Below, piece after piece: positions 22,801 to 32,149 of a stretch of DNA of 64,000 nucleotides. The stretch lies in contig OY821521.1 of NCBI GenBank assembly GCA_963682025.1, forward strand, positions 95,464,051-95,528,050, in the 5' to 3' direction. Every line of letters begins with the position of its first letter. The first letter of the stretch is position 1. This stretch comes from Cordilura impudica (Eukaryota; Arthropoda; Insecta; Diptera; Scathophagidae). Below the pieces are notes generated by a model. It had not been told where the DNA came from, made no database searches, and was given only the letters and a program-made list of their open reading frames with translations. The position numbers and the translations under genes are program-made.

Positions 22801-25800
22801 AAAAAATATATTTTATTTTAATTTCAAAAAATTAAATAAAAGAAAATTAAATATATGTATATAAATATTTAAAAAATTAAAAATTATGTAATATTTTTTG
22901 GTTCTAGAGGGACCACTTCAAATTTTTGCAAGTAGGGATGCCAAATGGGAAATCCCGAATATCGGAAGAAAAATTAACAAAAAAATTTAAAATATATTTT
23001 ATTAACTTATTTTGATATGACAGAAGAACCCTATAGAACCATTCTTGTAACAACCGAATTACAAAATATTTAGCTGATTGATTTAGGGATTTAAAAGAAG
23101 AATTTTATTTTTACATTGTGAACAAATCCAATGAAATCAGGTAAAAAGCTAATGGATATTTGAACAGTTTATTTCAGGAGGTTACAGAACTTTTTGTTTC
23201 CAAGATTTTTTACAATAATAATTGTATTATTAACTCAATTACAACTCATAATAAAATCCCGAAATATCCAGAATCTTGGATTTGCAAATGTTAATATCGT
23301 TATCGTTGAATTTTAACGTTTTGAATACAAGAATTCTACTTTGAAACAGAAATTATGTTGTTTCGAATTTCAATTTATATTTTCAGATGTTGTTTATTAA
23401 TTCTAATAAAATTATAATTTATTTTCTTAATAATTTTCTCTTAAATTAGTAGTGTTTCATATAGTATTTATGTATAAAAAAATATTTTGTAAACATATTT
23501 CAATTTATAATAAAGCTGTGAAATCTAAAGAAGATAGTGGAGAACCATTTATAACCTTAAGAAAATATTGTAGTTGTGTGACTTCTTCTTCAGGTATTAA
23601 CAAAACTTTTAAGCAATCACCAAAAGTTTCTTGGGTAAAACATTTTTGCCTGTTTTTTTTTTTTTGGTATTTGGTGATATTTGAATGGGGGAAAAAGAAC
23701 AATATAAAATAACATAAAATTTCAAAAAAGTAACAGCTACGGATAACTCTATATAAATATTATAAATATTTTCATAATTACGCACAAAACATATTTAAAC
23801 TTAATACATTTATGTACATATTTTGTTTTAAATAACATCATAAAAATTCCTGCTCTACATAAACTCTACGTGTGATAAATAATTTCTCACACATACCCAA
23901 AAAAAAAAAGAAAATTTAATCCGATAAAAATCTCTGTTAATTGTTTTTTTTTTTAATAGAAATGAATGAATCATTTATAAACAAAATCATTTCTAAGATT
24001 ACCAAAACCATTAGAAAACAAAAACAGAATTTTTGTGATAAATAAAGAGAAACGGAAATATATAAATAATATAAATCGATTGAAAACAAAATCATTAATA
24101 AATCTTTATTGAAAGTTACAATATACTAAATTTGATATGCATCCATTTCAATAAATTTCTATTTTAATAAAAGAATTGCAGCAATAAATCATTGATAAAA
24201 TTCTTGTTGTTATCTATCGTTTACAAATATTAATTTTTTTTTAATTTAGTTAGGTTCGAGATTATGTACATGCATACATATATAATTTCTATTAATAGAA
24301 AAAATAATATTTCGTAATGTTAAATCCTAATTGCAAAAAATTGTGTTTATAAAATTGAGTTGTACCACAATCAGTGTTGCCAAATGAGCTGATTTATCTG
24401 TTTTTTGCAGTTAATAATGCTTTCCCCAAAAAAAATAAAATTTTTATTTAAAATTAATGAGGTTTTTCATTTTATATTTATTATTTGATTTATATTTAAT
24501 GACATAAATTAACTGAACAGTTTTTTTTTAGTTAGTCTACAAATTTATTTACTTAACAGTTTAATAACGCGTTTAATAGGCCGTTTAACCAAAACTATTT
24601 CTATTCGATATTTACAACTCTTAAAGCAGAACATGTTCTCTTATAGCCCAAAAGATTTTTTTGAGGTTATGAAACAAATTTTTTTATTTTTTCTCTCATG
24701 TTTTCACAAAACCAGCTAAATTCCTTCTAAAGAGTACTAATCTACCAAAGAAAATTACCGTAGATAAAAATTATTAGTTTCAGGAGAACTTTGATGGCTT
24801 TAAAATTAGAAATTCAGTATTTCCCAAGTTCAAGAACTCAATAACTCGAGAACTATTTAATGTATATGTGTATAAAATAAAATCCGTTAGACAGGCCTTT
24901 CAAATACTTTTGAATAGAAATCAATGTCTGTTGTAACTATAGGAGAAATAAAAAAAACTAAAAAACTAAATTAAAATCATTTTATTTCCCCTAAACATGG
25001 GATTTGTACAAAAATATGAAAATTTCATGATGGTGTTCAAAGGAAAGGTATTTCGAAGACCTATCTATCACATTTAATTTTCTTCAGTAATTGAGGTTTG
25101 AACTTGGAAAATACTTTATTTTTACTTTTTATATCATTAAAGTGCCGGCGGAGTCATTTTTCCATATGTCTTTAAAAATGATGATGGGCAGAATGTTACT
25201 GCCAACGTTGAACGGTATAGAGAAATGATTACAACTTTTTTCGTAGCTCAATTAGCTTACATTAATCTTGTTGATATGTGGGTACAACACGACAGCGCAC
25301 GCTACAATTAATTTACTCAAACAAATTTTTGATGAACGCATAATTTTACGTAATGGTCCTGTTAATTGGCCACCAGAATCGTGTGATTTATCGGGGTAAT
25401 TGATCACCTGGATATCAACAATTGACGATATATTGTCGAAATACGGCCGCAAATGTTGAGAAAAGTGTGTGTGTGCCATTGGCTGTGCCGGCCACAAGGC
25501 CAAAGTCGTATTTAAACATGAATGGCCAGTTTAATTGATATTAAAAATATTTGCCTTTGTTTAAAAAAAATACCAGTTATATTTAGGTGCTGAAGTATGT
25601 TTAGCGTTTAGATTGAAATTAAACAAGTAAGAAAATTATATCGGTCTAGACCGACTACTAGATACCCTATACCATGGCTTAGAGATCCTATCTCTTCGGT
25701 CCAACTAAGTGGATATAGAAAATAAGCATAAACCAAATTTGAGTGGCAGTGTTATTAATTTTTTTGGCTGCAGATATCAAAAAGTTCATATCGGAAGCTA

Positions 25801-28800
25801 TATTTATGTGGGGACTGGGTCGAAAAATAGACCGATCCCAACCATATTTGGTATAGTCACTTATATTTTGAAAGAATATATACAAACCAAATTTGAGAAA
25901 AAACTGTGCAATATTTTTGTTATTTGATAACAAAGGGTATACAAAGTATACACATATAAAATGCGGACAAGACACTTTCAATTGAATTAAGAAGAAACAG
26001 ACCAAGAAGAAGAACAATCATGCGGAAAAAAATTTTATTTATATTTATTTTGCATTTTTTTTTAAATATAAATATATATTTTTTTAATTTTTAATATATA
26101 TAATTCTTGTTTACAAACGGTATTATTGCTTTACTGACAATAACCTAGTTTGTGTGCAACTCATCCCTTGTGATGGACGGCGATGTGGAAGATGATGGTA
26201 CGCAAATTCAGTCGATAGCTGTGATAATGTGGATAAAGGTAATGTTGGTAATCACCTAAAGAAAAGAAGATTGGGTGGTGCAAACTCGCCAAATAAGCTG
26301 AACTTGCCCCCTTTGCTTCCTGATTAAACGAGATACAACAAATTTCAGATATTAGCTGATATTGATGTACGACATAATGAAATAGACGTCGGTCGAAAAA
26401 ACGCCACAGTCAAGGATACAGCTTCCGGTTCAAAAAAAGCACCCGTAACTACCGGTAACTCATTCTGCCCTATTTTTTACGACGTAAATATAAAACATTT
26501 AGTGGAACAGCTGGAAGCTAAAAATCTTAAAATAATTTTCAAAATAAAAAATGTTAACAAACACTAGAGTAAGCTTTATCTTTCAGATGTTGCACTTCAT
26601 TCTGAGATGATGGCAATATTGAGGGAGAAGAAAATAAGTGCATTTACATTTACCCCGAAGGAATTAAAACAAATGTTACTGGTTCTACGCGGATTGTATC
26701 ACACAACAGAGGTAGAGGAGATAAAACATGTCTTAGATTTTTCATTTTCATCGGACTAGAGTTGTTGTTTTTTTTGGTAATATTAAAAAACGGTAAAAAA
26801 AACAAAGAAAGTGGTAATAAAATATAAACTTCTAAATAAATTTGTTTGTTATTCTAAACAGCTGTTTTCATAAGACTTGAGTGTAATGGCGTAAGTATGC
26901 AGTAATAATGTCGGTACGACTTTATGACAGTCCGATAAATTTCATCGGATTTTTATTTCGAAAAATCATACGACTGAGTGGTATCATGTAAATGGGCCTT
27001 AAGAAAGTCTCAAAAGTACAAAAATTTGTTCGAATAAATATACGTTCGCTCACGACTGCGAAAATTAGGCGCCTGTTTTTCGAAACTAACTAATCTATCA
27101 GGTGGTGCTCTCCTAGATTTGTCTCATACTTCTGTTACATTACAAATATTTATTATTTCTTCTATATATGATAGAAACGAATTAATAAAAAAAATAATAT
27201 TTAAACAATTTCTTTTAAAGAATTTCTTTATTTAGATCGAGATTTTGGATTGCAACTTATTTATTATAAAAACTTATGCTTGGTTTTCACTATGTCATAT
27301 AAACTGACAACAAACAATTGCCTCAACTGATATCTCGTAATTTTCTATTCATTACGTTTGCATTACATCTTATAAACTAACAAAAAATCAGGCTGTCAAA
27401 CAAAAACAAATTACCAATACGTTGGCAATTTCATTTCAGATGTCAAATGTTGCCAGGGGTTGCAAATGACAATTCGTTACAACCCGTTTTCATACATCTG
27501 ACAGTAACTGACAACAATTGACACTGAAAGTGACATAGTGAAAATCAGGCATTATTTGTGATTTTCACTTTGTCATTTTCAATGTCGATTGTTGACGGCT
27601 GAATGAAAACGAGTTGTAATATAGTGTTGCCATTTGACATCTAACTGAAGTTTCCAACACGCAAACATGACGTCGCATTTTCTGTCAGTTTATAAGGAAA
27701 TGAAAACGTTATCTCCAGAAAATGACGAAATGTTAGTTGATGCAATTTTTGATGTGTAAACATCTATACGCGCAGGGGCGTAAATTTCTATTTCACAATA
27801 CAGTCACATGTTACGCTGTAAGCCGTAAGACAAATCGGTGTGACTTATGATTGTATTGGTGAAAAAATTATGATATAAAATTGTTTCAGCTAATTCAACA
27901 ACCCTTTGCTCTAAAACGACAAAAATTTCACAATATAAACGTATAGCATATACATAATTCAACAACCCCACAAGTATAACCAGAGTCCCTGCAGTTGTTT
28001 GCTATAAGTGATACATAGATGACGCTTTCTGTTTGATTTTAAAAAAGTGACATAAAAAAATATTTAATTACTAGATGTTTACACATCTCCCCTGTGATCG
28101 GACTCACATGATTTTTTCTGTCAGTGAATATGACATAGTGAAAACCAGGCAAAACGATTTAATGAAATATTTAAAAAATGTTTAGTATCGTGAGTTTAAC
28201 TAAACTTAAACGTGAATATACACTTAAATTATTTGGATATAAAATTTTAAATATATTTCTGGTCGCTAAAGTAAATTTAAAAAATATTACTTTTTGAAAA
28301 ATAAATGATTAATATGCTATAAAACGTAATGTTTAAAATTTATATGAAAAAATTTGAAAAATACTTTAGTTTTGAAAATTTCATACAAATTTTAACCATT
28401 TCATTGTATAGATTTATTTCCAATAAAACTACTAAAATTTGTAACCAAAACTTTAGTCATTATTACTTCTTTTAAATTAATATTAAAAACATCAAATTTC
28501 TTTGCGGAAACACCTTCATTTTTAGTTAACATTTTTTCAATTAATCACCAAATTTTGCTGTTTTTGGTTACGCAATAATAATTTTGTTTTTTTTTTAATA
28601 TTAGCGAAAGTGTTTTTCATTTAGTGTTGTTATTTTTTTTAATTACTTTTCTCGAACTGTTTTTGTGCAAACTTTTTGTGTGTCACGGCTTTTAAGTAAT
28701 ATATGTATATGTATGCATGTATATATATTAATTTCCATTAAACAGAAAAACTCATTAATAAGTACCTTGAACTACAATATTACATTTATATTTCTGGTTA

Positions 28801-30537
28801 TTTTAAATTTAATAAAAAAAAAAAATTAAAAAGAAAAAATCTTAAAATAGCTCTAAGTAATGGAAGCAAATGAAAATGTGCTAATTTTTATTTGAAATAC
28901 GAAGAATGTTCAATAATTTCGATAACCAATACATTGTTCTAATTTAAATAAAAAAAAAAATAGAATTGGAATAAGAATTAACTAATAATGATGAAAATTT
29001 CCTTTATATTTAGTTTGAAATCCCAAAATTTTGTTGTCTGGTACCGCTTATACTTGGAGTAATGAAATTTTGTTTGTCACAGCTGATATAAACAGCTGAT
29101 TTATATAAACAAAACATTTATAAAATAACACAAATTTTAAAATGTGAATATTTCTTAAACTAAAACAGTTTCTTGTGATATCAGTTATCAATTATTGTAC
29201 TTATTTCTTAAAAAATAACAAAAAATAACGATATATTAAAAATTCGTTATTAGCTCGTAATATTAATAACTACAAAATTTAATGAATTCATTTTTTGGAC
29301 TTATGTATTATGAATTTGAAGGATTTAAGTATTTTAGAGGCTTAAGACGATCCTAATAATGAACTCAAAAAAGTTAATGGATTAATAAGCATTTGAAAAG
29401 TAAATTATATATATGAATGAATTAGAAAAAAACTTGATCAGTAAAATGAAGTCAGGGATTCATGTTATAATTTAAAATTGGGAGCTTAATATTGAACTAG
29501 CAGATCCCAGCCCTCAAAATTCGAGTGCTAATTCTGGAAAATTTTAATTTATCATTTAATAAATTGTTGACCCTAAAGGAATGCTAATAAATTATAATTT
29601 TAAAACTCAAAATTTTTTTGGTTTATATCCAAAATAATTTTTCAATTCAATACAATTATTTTGTTTGTCACATGAATGAAGAAAACAAACTAATTTTTTT
29701 TTTTTGCTAATTAAATAAGCACACACATAGCATTGTATAATTTTATGTATGTGTTAGTAGCAATTTGTAATGAGCATAACTCCAGGAAAATGTTATAATT
29801 TAAAAATTTGTAAGTCTGGTTGACAGCAAAACAGAAATACCTTTCAAATAAGGTACTTTTGGTCAAAATCGGGAGAAAACTCTGGAACAAATCATCGGTC
29901 ACAAGAAATCGTCTAACCTATTAATATTATAGATAATGCTCTACTTGTTGGTGTAATCGTCATTGTCACAGATTCGTACGATTTTTCGTTTATTTATCTC
30001 TAACATACAATATTTAGAAAACAAAAACAATCTTTTAATATCTAATGTTAAAAAAAAAATATATCAAAATTTCTTGAAGATCCCTCATATACTTTTCAGA
30101 AACTTAGCATCTTTTTGTGTACATTAATGAATAATAGAAAAAGATAATACAATTTCAGTTTTCTTAGCCTTAATACATAATGAATGAAATATATGCTAAA
30201 TAAACAAATGTACTTAAATGTATTTATAATTTAAATGGTAAAACGTGCTATTGGTCAGTAACCTCTTTCATACATAAATATATTGAGACATAAATATTAC
30301 GAGGATATTTCAGACTTACTTGCATAATCGATGTATACTTGTTTCACGGAATAATTGATAACAATCTTCACAAATACGATCCAAGCGAAAGAACATGGTT
30401 TTATTGAAAATACCCTTGCACTCTAAGTCGAAGAAATTACTTCTTTTGGATAAATTATGATTATGGGGCAAAGCTGTGAACAGTGGAATCAAAACGAGAA
30501 ACAGCACCAGCGAGATCTTAATGTTGCGGGAACACAT
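16891..30537 (-). CDS. ITP: Ion transport peptide (ITP), amidated isoform precursor
   Basis: Spliced CDS: 30537-30320 joined to 16999-16891, 108 residues, skipping the two L-type exons. ITP belongs to the crustacean hyperglycaemic hormone family and is an antidiuretic/ion-transport neurohormone secreted by neurosecretory cells. The first exon encodes a hydrophobic signal peptide (NIKISLVLFLVLIPLFTA), a short spacer, the dibasic KR site, and the hormone start SNFFDLECKG. Six cysteines at mature positions 8, 24, 27, 40, 44 and 53 match the family's three disulphides. The last exon supplies QDCFGSAFFTACIEAL and ends DTLGKK-stop, where G is the amide donor and KK the cleavage site, giving a 73-residue amidated peptide. 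The donor is CAA|GTAAGT and the acceptor ATTATAG, with phase 2. ATG directly follows a TTTTCAG acceptor, so 5' UTR exons lie to the right. Confidence 0.92.
17000..20129 (-). other. ITP intron between amidated and distal L exons
   Basis: Extremely AT-rich (especially 18770-20130), with long poly-A and poly-T runs. Around 17490-17760 it is less AT-rich, with GGTGGAGTGA and TCACCTCATTC possibly marking a decayed element. No other exon was recognised. Confidence 0.5.
20130..20277 (-). CDS. ITP: ITP alternative C-terminal exon, L-type (distal)
   Basis: The acceptor is TTCTTATAG. In the same phase as the other C-terminal exons it reads K, KNCFDSKWFGECLKVLLIP, then PEEVSHLQHFIKVINGSPL and ends FNMSPVTT-stop. 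The precursor is 121 residues and the mature form about 89. Cysteines five and six are present and there is no amidation site. ITPL isoforms of other insects are made in neurons and peripheral tissues and are thought to act differently from amidated ITP. About half of its residues match the proximal L exon, strongest over GxCLKVLLIPxEEV and KVINGSPL. No downstream donor was seen, so it is probably a terminal exon. Confidence 0.88.
20641..21262. repeat. Two-unit tandem duplication, about 0.3 kb each, AT-rich
   Basis: Both units run from AAAATAAAACAAATTATTTA through AATAATTAACCTCGAAATAT to AAAACAAGAGTATTAAAT, first at about 20641-20950 and again at about 20979-21262. They lie inside the ITP intron and are interspersed with small indels. 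The second unit abuts a truncated DINE-type fragment at 21263-21300. Confidence 0.7.
21263..21300 (-). mobile_element. Truncated DINE-like 3' fragment
   Basis: GGCTGTGACGAATCTTTGAT followed by ACCCTCCACC is the inverse of the GGTGGAGGGTATCAAAGATT end at 4957-4980, minus the terminal tail. Confidence 0.4.
21419..21784 (-). mobile_element. Non-autonomous Helitron, copy H1
   Basis: On the minus strand it starts TCTATAATATTAATA and ends with a CTCGAATTTCGAG-type hairpin about 12 nt before CTAG. The flanks are A at the 5' side and T at the 3' side, the canonical Helitron A^T target. It is 366 bp, with no Rep/helicase. Confidence 0.8.
21996..22272 (-). mobile_element. (GTCY)n DINE-like relic, second family, copy K1
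   Basis: The minus strand runs from TACCCTCCACACCACTAC through the GAAATAAATTCCGGAGATGC and CTTGATCCTTAGAAAATGAG blocks to a GTCCGTCTGTCTGTCTATCT run and GTTGAAAACATTTTCCTGCC. It resembles 43140-43390 and more distantly 61921-62420. Confidence 0.6.
22273..23504. other. ITP intron between the two L exons, AT-rich
   Basis: Very AT-rich with long A and T runs. No further exon was recognised. Confidence 0.5.
23505..23649 (-). CDS. ITP: ITP alternative C-terminal exon, L-type (proximal)
   Basis: The acceptor is AAAACAG after a T-rich tract. With the two leftover bases of the common exon it reads K, QKCFTQETFGDCLKVLLIP, then EEEVTQLQYFLKVINGSPL and ends FTALL-stop. The resulting precursor is 120 residues and the mature form about 88. 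It keeps cysteines five and six but lacks the GKK amidation signal, which defines ITP-like (ITPL) isoforms in insects. It is closely related in sequence to the exon at 20130-20277, so the two arose by exon duplication. The stop is followed by AT-rich DNA with no obvious donor, so it is probably a terminal exon. Whether it corresponds to a named fly ITPL isoform was not established. Confidence 0.85.
23650..25145 (-). other. Start of the large ITP intron, no gene seen
   Basis: AT-rich. CAGTGTTGCCAAATGAGCTG at about 24372 resembles a hAT end but no partner or target duplication was found. A stretch from about 24590 to 25140 is less AT-rich and probably belongs to the transposon relic that follows. 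Confidence 0.45.
25146..25560 (+). pseudogene. Mariner/IS630-superfamily transposase C-terminal relic
   Basis: The plus strand reads GGVIFPYVFKNDDGQNVTAN, VERYREMITTFFVAQL, then MWVQHDSARYN and, after frame changes, NGPVNWPPESCDLS. It then reads IVEIRPQMLRKVCVCHWLC. These match the second catalytic region (W-x-QHDGA) and the NWPPRSCDLTPLD block of IS630-Tc1-mariner transposases of the type common in ants and flies. Stops and frameshifts show it is dead, and the N-terminal third is missing. It lies inside the ITP intron. Confidence 0.6.
25623..25930 (-). mobile_element. DINE-like element copy D, 5'-truncated
   Basis: Begins ACAAGTAAG plus the TCGGTCTAGACCGA palindrome (3' end on the minus strand) and breaks off after about 300 bp near TTTTGTTATTTGATAAC. 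It lacks the GTCC run and the other terminus. Confidence 0.7.
25931..26189. other. AT-rich intron DNA, no gene seen
   Basis: Poly-A/T tracts precede a non-LTR retrotransposon relic. Confidence 0.4.
26190..26760 (+). pseudogene. Jockey-type non-LTR retrotransposon ORF1 relic
   Basis: Translating with frame changes gives ILADIDVRHNEIDVG, PIFYDVNIKHLVEQLE, LHSEMMAILREKKISAFTF and TPKELKQMLLVLRGLYHTTE-VEEIKHVL. The last block matches the conserved region before the zinc knuckles in ORF1 (gag-like) proteins of jockey-clade elements (motif H-T-F/T-x-K-E-x-K...V-x-RGLHxST-x-E-I). Stops and a missing zinc-knuckle part make it defective. It could derive from the same family as the RT relic at 32150-33735, but no overlap allows a test. 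Confidence 0.6.
26744..27000. repeat. Right part of a repeat shared with 46283-47139
   Basis: Matches about 46427-46565 and then 47025-47136 at high identity, including the terminal CATGTAAATGGGCCTT. The 46-kb copy carries an extra block between the two matching parts. Confidence 0.75.
27278..28150. mobile_element. Two adjacent MITEs with TGGTTTTCACTATGTCA inverted ends
   Basis: The outer ends are GCTTGGTTTTCACTATGTCA at 27278 and the inverse of GCCTGGTTTTCACTATGTCA ending at 28150. A second pair of ends faces outward inside (GACATAGTGAAAATCAGGC at 27532-27550, then TGATTTTCACTTTGTCA at about 27560), so two elements of one family lie head to tail or one copied into another. Another family member's right end is at about 51320-51455. 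No transposase is present. Confidence 0.7.
27750..28090. repeat. Nested repeat with ATGTGTAAACATCTA motif (also at 36405-36540)
   Basis: GATGTGTAAACATCTATACG starts a block of about 120 bp that recurs near 36405-36540 (ATTTCACAATACA, GTCGTAAGAC-like and ATCGGTGTGACTTA segments). The inverse AGATGTTTACACATCT-CCCCTG lies at about 28073, so it may be a small inverted-repeat element inside the surrounding MITE. Confidence 0.55.
28151..29496. other. ITP intron, no gene seen
   Basis: AT-rich with (TATG)n around 28700 and no domain-bearing ORF. Confidence 0.45.
29497..29933 (-). mobile_element. Non-autonomous Helitron, copy H2
   Basis: Minus-strand TCTATAATATTAATAGG start and CTAG end, preceded by an imperfect hairpin CTCGAATTTTGAGG. 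The flanks are A/T as for Helitrons. It is 437 bp and diverged from H1 and H4 internally. Confidence 0.75.
29934..30319 (-). other. ITP intron next to the common exon
   Basis: Contains the splice donor of the common exon and nothing else recognisable. Confidence 0.45.
30320..30537 (-). CDS. ITP: ITP common first coding exon (signal peptide and N-terminal half)
   Basis: This exon is shared by all three ITP isoforms. It encodes 72 residues plus two bases of a lysine codon: signal peptide, ALPHNHNLSKR spacer with cleavage after KR, then mature residues 1-41 including four of six cysteines (ECKG, RICEDC, HRLCK). The 3' end is an optimal donor, GTAAGTCTG. Reading on without splicing hits a stop immediately. 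The 5' edge is TCTCATTTTCAG|ATG on the minus strand, so the initiation codon is the first codon of an internal exon. Confidence 0.92.
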
Positions 30538-31077
30538 CTGAAAATGAGAGACAAAAGAAAATCTTGTTTAATTAATTTGAAATCGGTAATAAATTTAAAG
30601 CCAATATATATTTAAAAAAAGCTTATTTTCGGTTTTCCACCTTTTTATACGAACAACAATTGAGGGTATCAAAATAGCATTGCAGCAAATGTTTTCTCAA
30701 AAGAATATCTTCTAAATTCTATCACAGTAGATTAAACACTTTCGAAAACTTATTGCTTAAGGAATTTCGAAAATTCTTAGAGCGGAATAATCTCAAGTCT
30801 TTTAGATTTGTTAAAAGAAGATCTTAAACTTTAGAGAATTTTTGGTTTAAAGAAATTTAAGACATCTAAGGAAATTTTAACAATAGAAGAATACAGAAAA
30901 TTTTGAGAGCATTTCAATTATTTTAGTTTTTATTAACAATATTTTCAGATAACATATGACATCCTAAAATTTTTTTGTATTAAACACTGATCTGATTGTT
31001 AAATTTCATGATCACTTTTTTAGACTGTTCTTCAAGAATGTTCGATTTATAACGATTTTTGATAGATTTTTGATAAA
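30538..31077. other. ITP 5' intron side, no gene seen
   Basis: The minus strand immediately upstream of the ITP ATG is a polypyrimidine tract with branch-like sequence and CAG acceptor. No 5' UTR exon or promoter could be located. Confidence 0.45.
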
Positions 31078-31555
31078 AAACAGGTAAAAAAAATTATACT
31101 ATACAATACCCTACACCGTAAGTTTCGAGAAATGGTCATAGATCCATCTTGGCTGAAGTCATAAATGGATATAGAAAATTAGAATAAACCAAGTTTGAGT
31201 GGCCTTAAAATGGTCCTAAATTGTTTATTTTTGATTACTTACTAAATTTGACTGATATCCATGAAAATTTGATCTTACGGTAATTTAAGTAGATCTCATA
31301 GGGGTATGGGGGCTAGGTGTGAAATCGACCAATTCTCAACAATTTCAATAGCGATTGTTCTATCGCCGACAAAAGTTTATGCAACAAAGTTCATCAATTT
31401 ATATTTATATTTAATGTCAAGGTTTACATGGACACACAGATAGGCAGACGAACGGACATTGCTAAATCGACATAGAAAGTGATTCTATTTGTTATATACA
31501 AACATCAGCACAAACTCAGTATACCCTGATCACATAAGAGTATAGGATATTAAAA
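31078..31555 (-). mobile_element. Old, diverged DINE-like copy
   Basis: Recognisable landmarks of the main family in minus orientation: CAATACCCTACACCGTAAG, ACCAAGTTTGAGTGGC, AATTTCAATAGCGAT, TTTACATGGACACACAGATA and CACATAAGAGTATAGG. The terminal palindrome is eroded and one internal part is missing. Confidence 0.6.
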
Positions 31556-31659
31556 CTAAGGGGCATTAAAACTAAGCAAAAAATGAGTGTAGCAATCCTT
31601 ATGTTGCAAGTTTTGTAAAATCATATGATGTTAGTACAACAAATAAACCATATTACTCA

Positions 31660-31735
31660 CAGGCCTGACTTTAGGTGAATGCGTAAAGCGCATGACGAAA
31701 AAGTGAAAGTATGAGTGTTCAAATCTCACGGTCGA
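31660..31735 (+). ncRNA. Possible tRNA-derived SINE head
   Basis: The segment has a B-box-like GTGTTCAAATCTCAC and, about 40 bp upstream, GACTTTAGGTGAATGCG as a weak A-box. That spacing fits an internal pol III promoter, but no cloverleaf could be drawn with confidence and no second copy exists in the window. Confidence 0.3.
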
Positions 31736-32149
31736 CCTCTATTTAGCCGCTGATAAATGTTACTTTTTAACGGATTGATTTTTTTTAAAGAAGCAAGAAT
31801 TTGGATTGTGCGCCGGTCTGCCATAACCTCACGTTAGGCGGCACTTCACCGAGCAGATGGACTATAATGAGGATTGTTCACCGTGGCGGACGTAGCAAAC
31901 TACTAGCTGTAGCAACATAATATAGCCACATTGTAGTAATACACAGAGAAAAAATGTTTGTTGGAAATCGATTATCGCTAAAAAATTTTATTAAGATATT
32001 CGTAAATATTACAAAAGAAAATTGATTTTCTTCATCTATTACCATATAAACATAATTCCTATAAAATGGGAAATTAGTTCCGCTTAGCAATCAAAGTCTT
32101 GATAAAAATTATTAAACTGATTCAAATGACGTACCCTTATTGAATCCTT
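31736..32149. other. Intergenic DNA, no gene seen
   Basis: A less AT-rich patch at 31800-31910 may be the body of the SINE candidate. A poly-C run of 14 at about 32155 lies at the edge of the following retrotransposon relic. Confidence 0.4.

Noticed and set aside
24253..24270. GGTTCGAGATT as a tRNA B-box
   Set aside because: No matching A-box or cloverleaf can be drawn around it.
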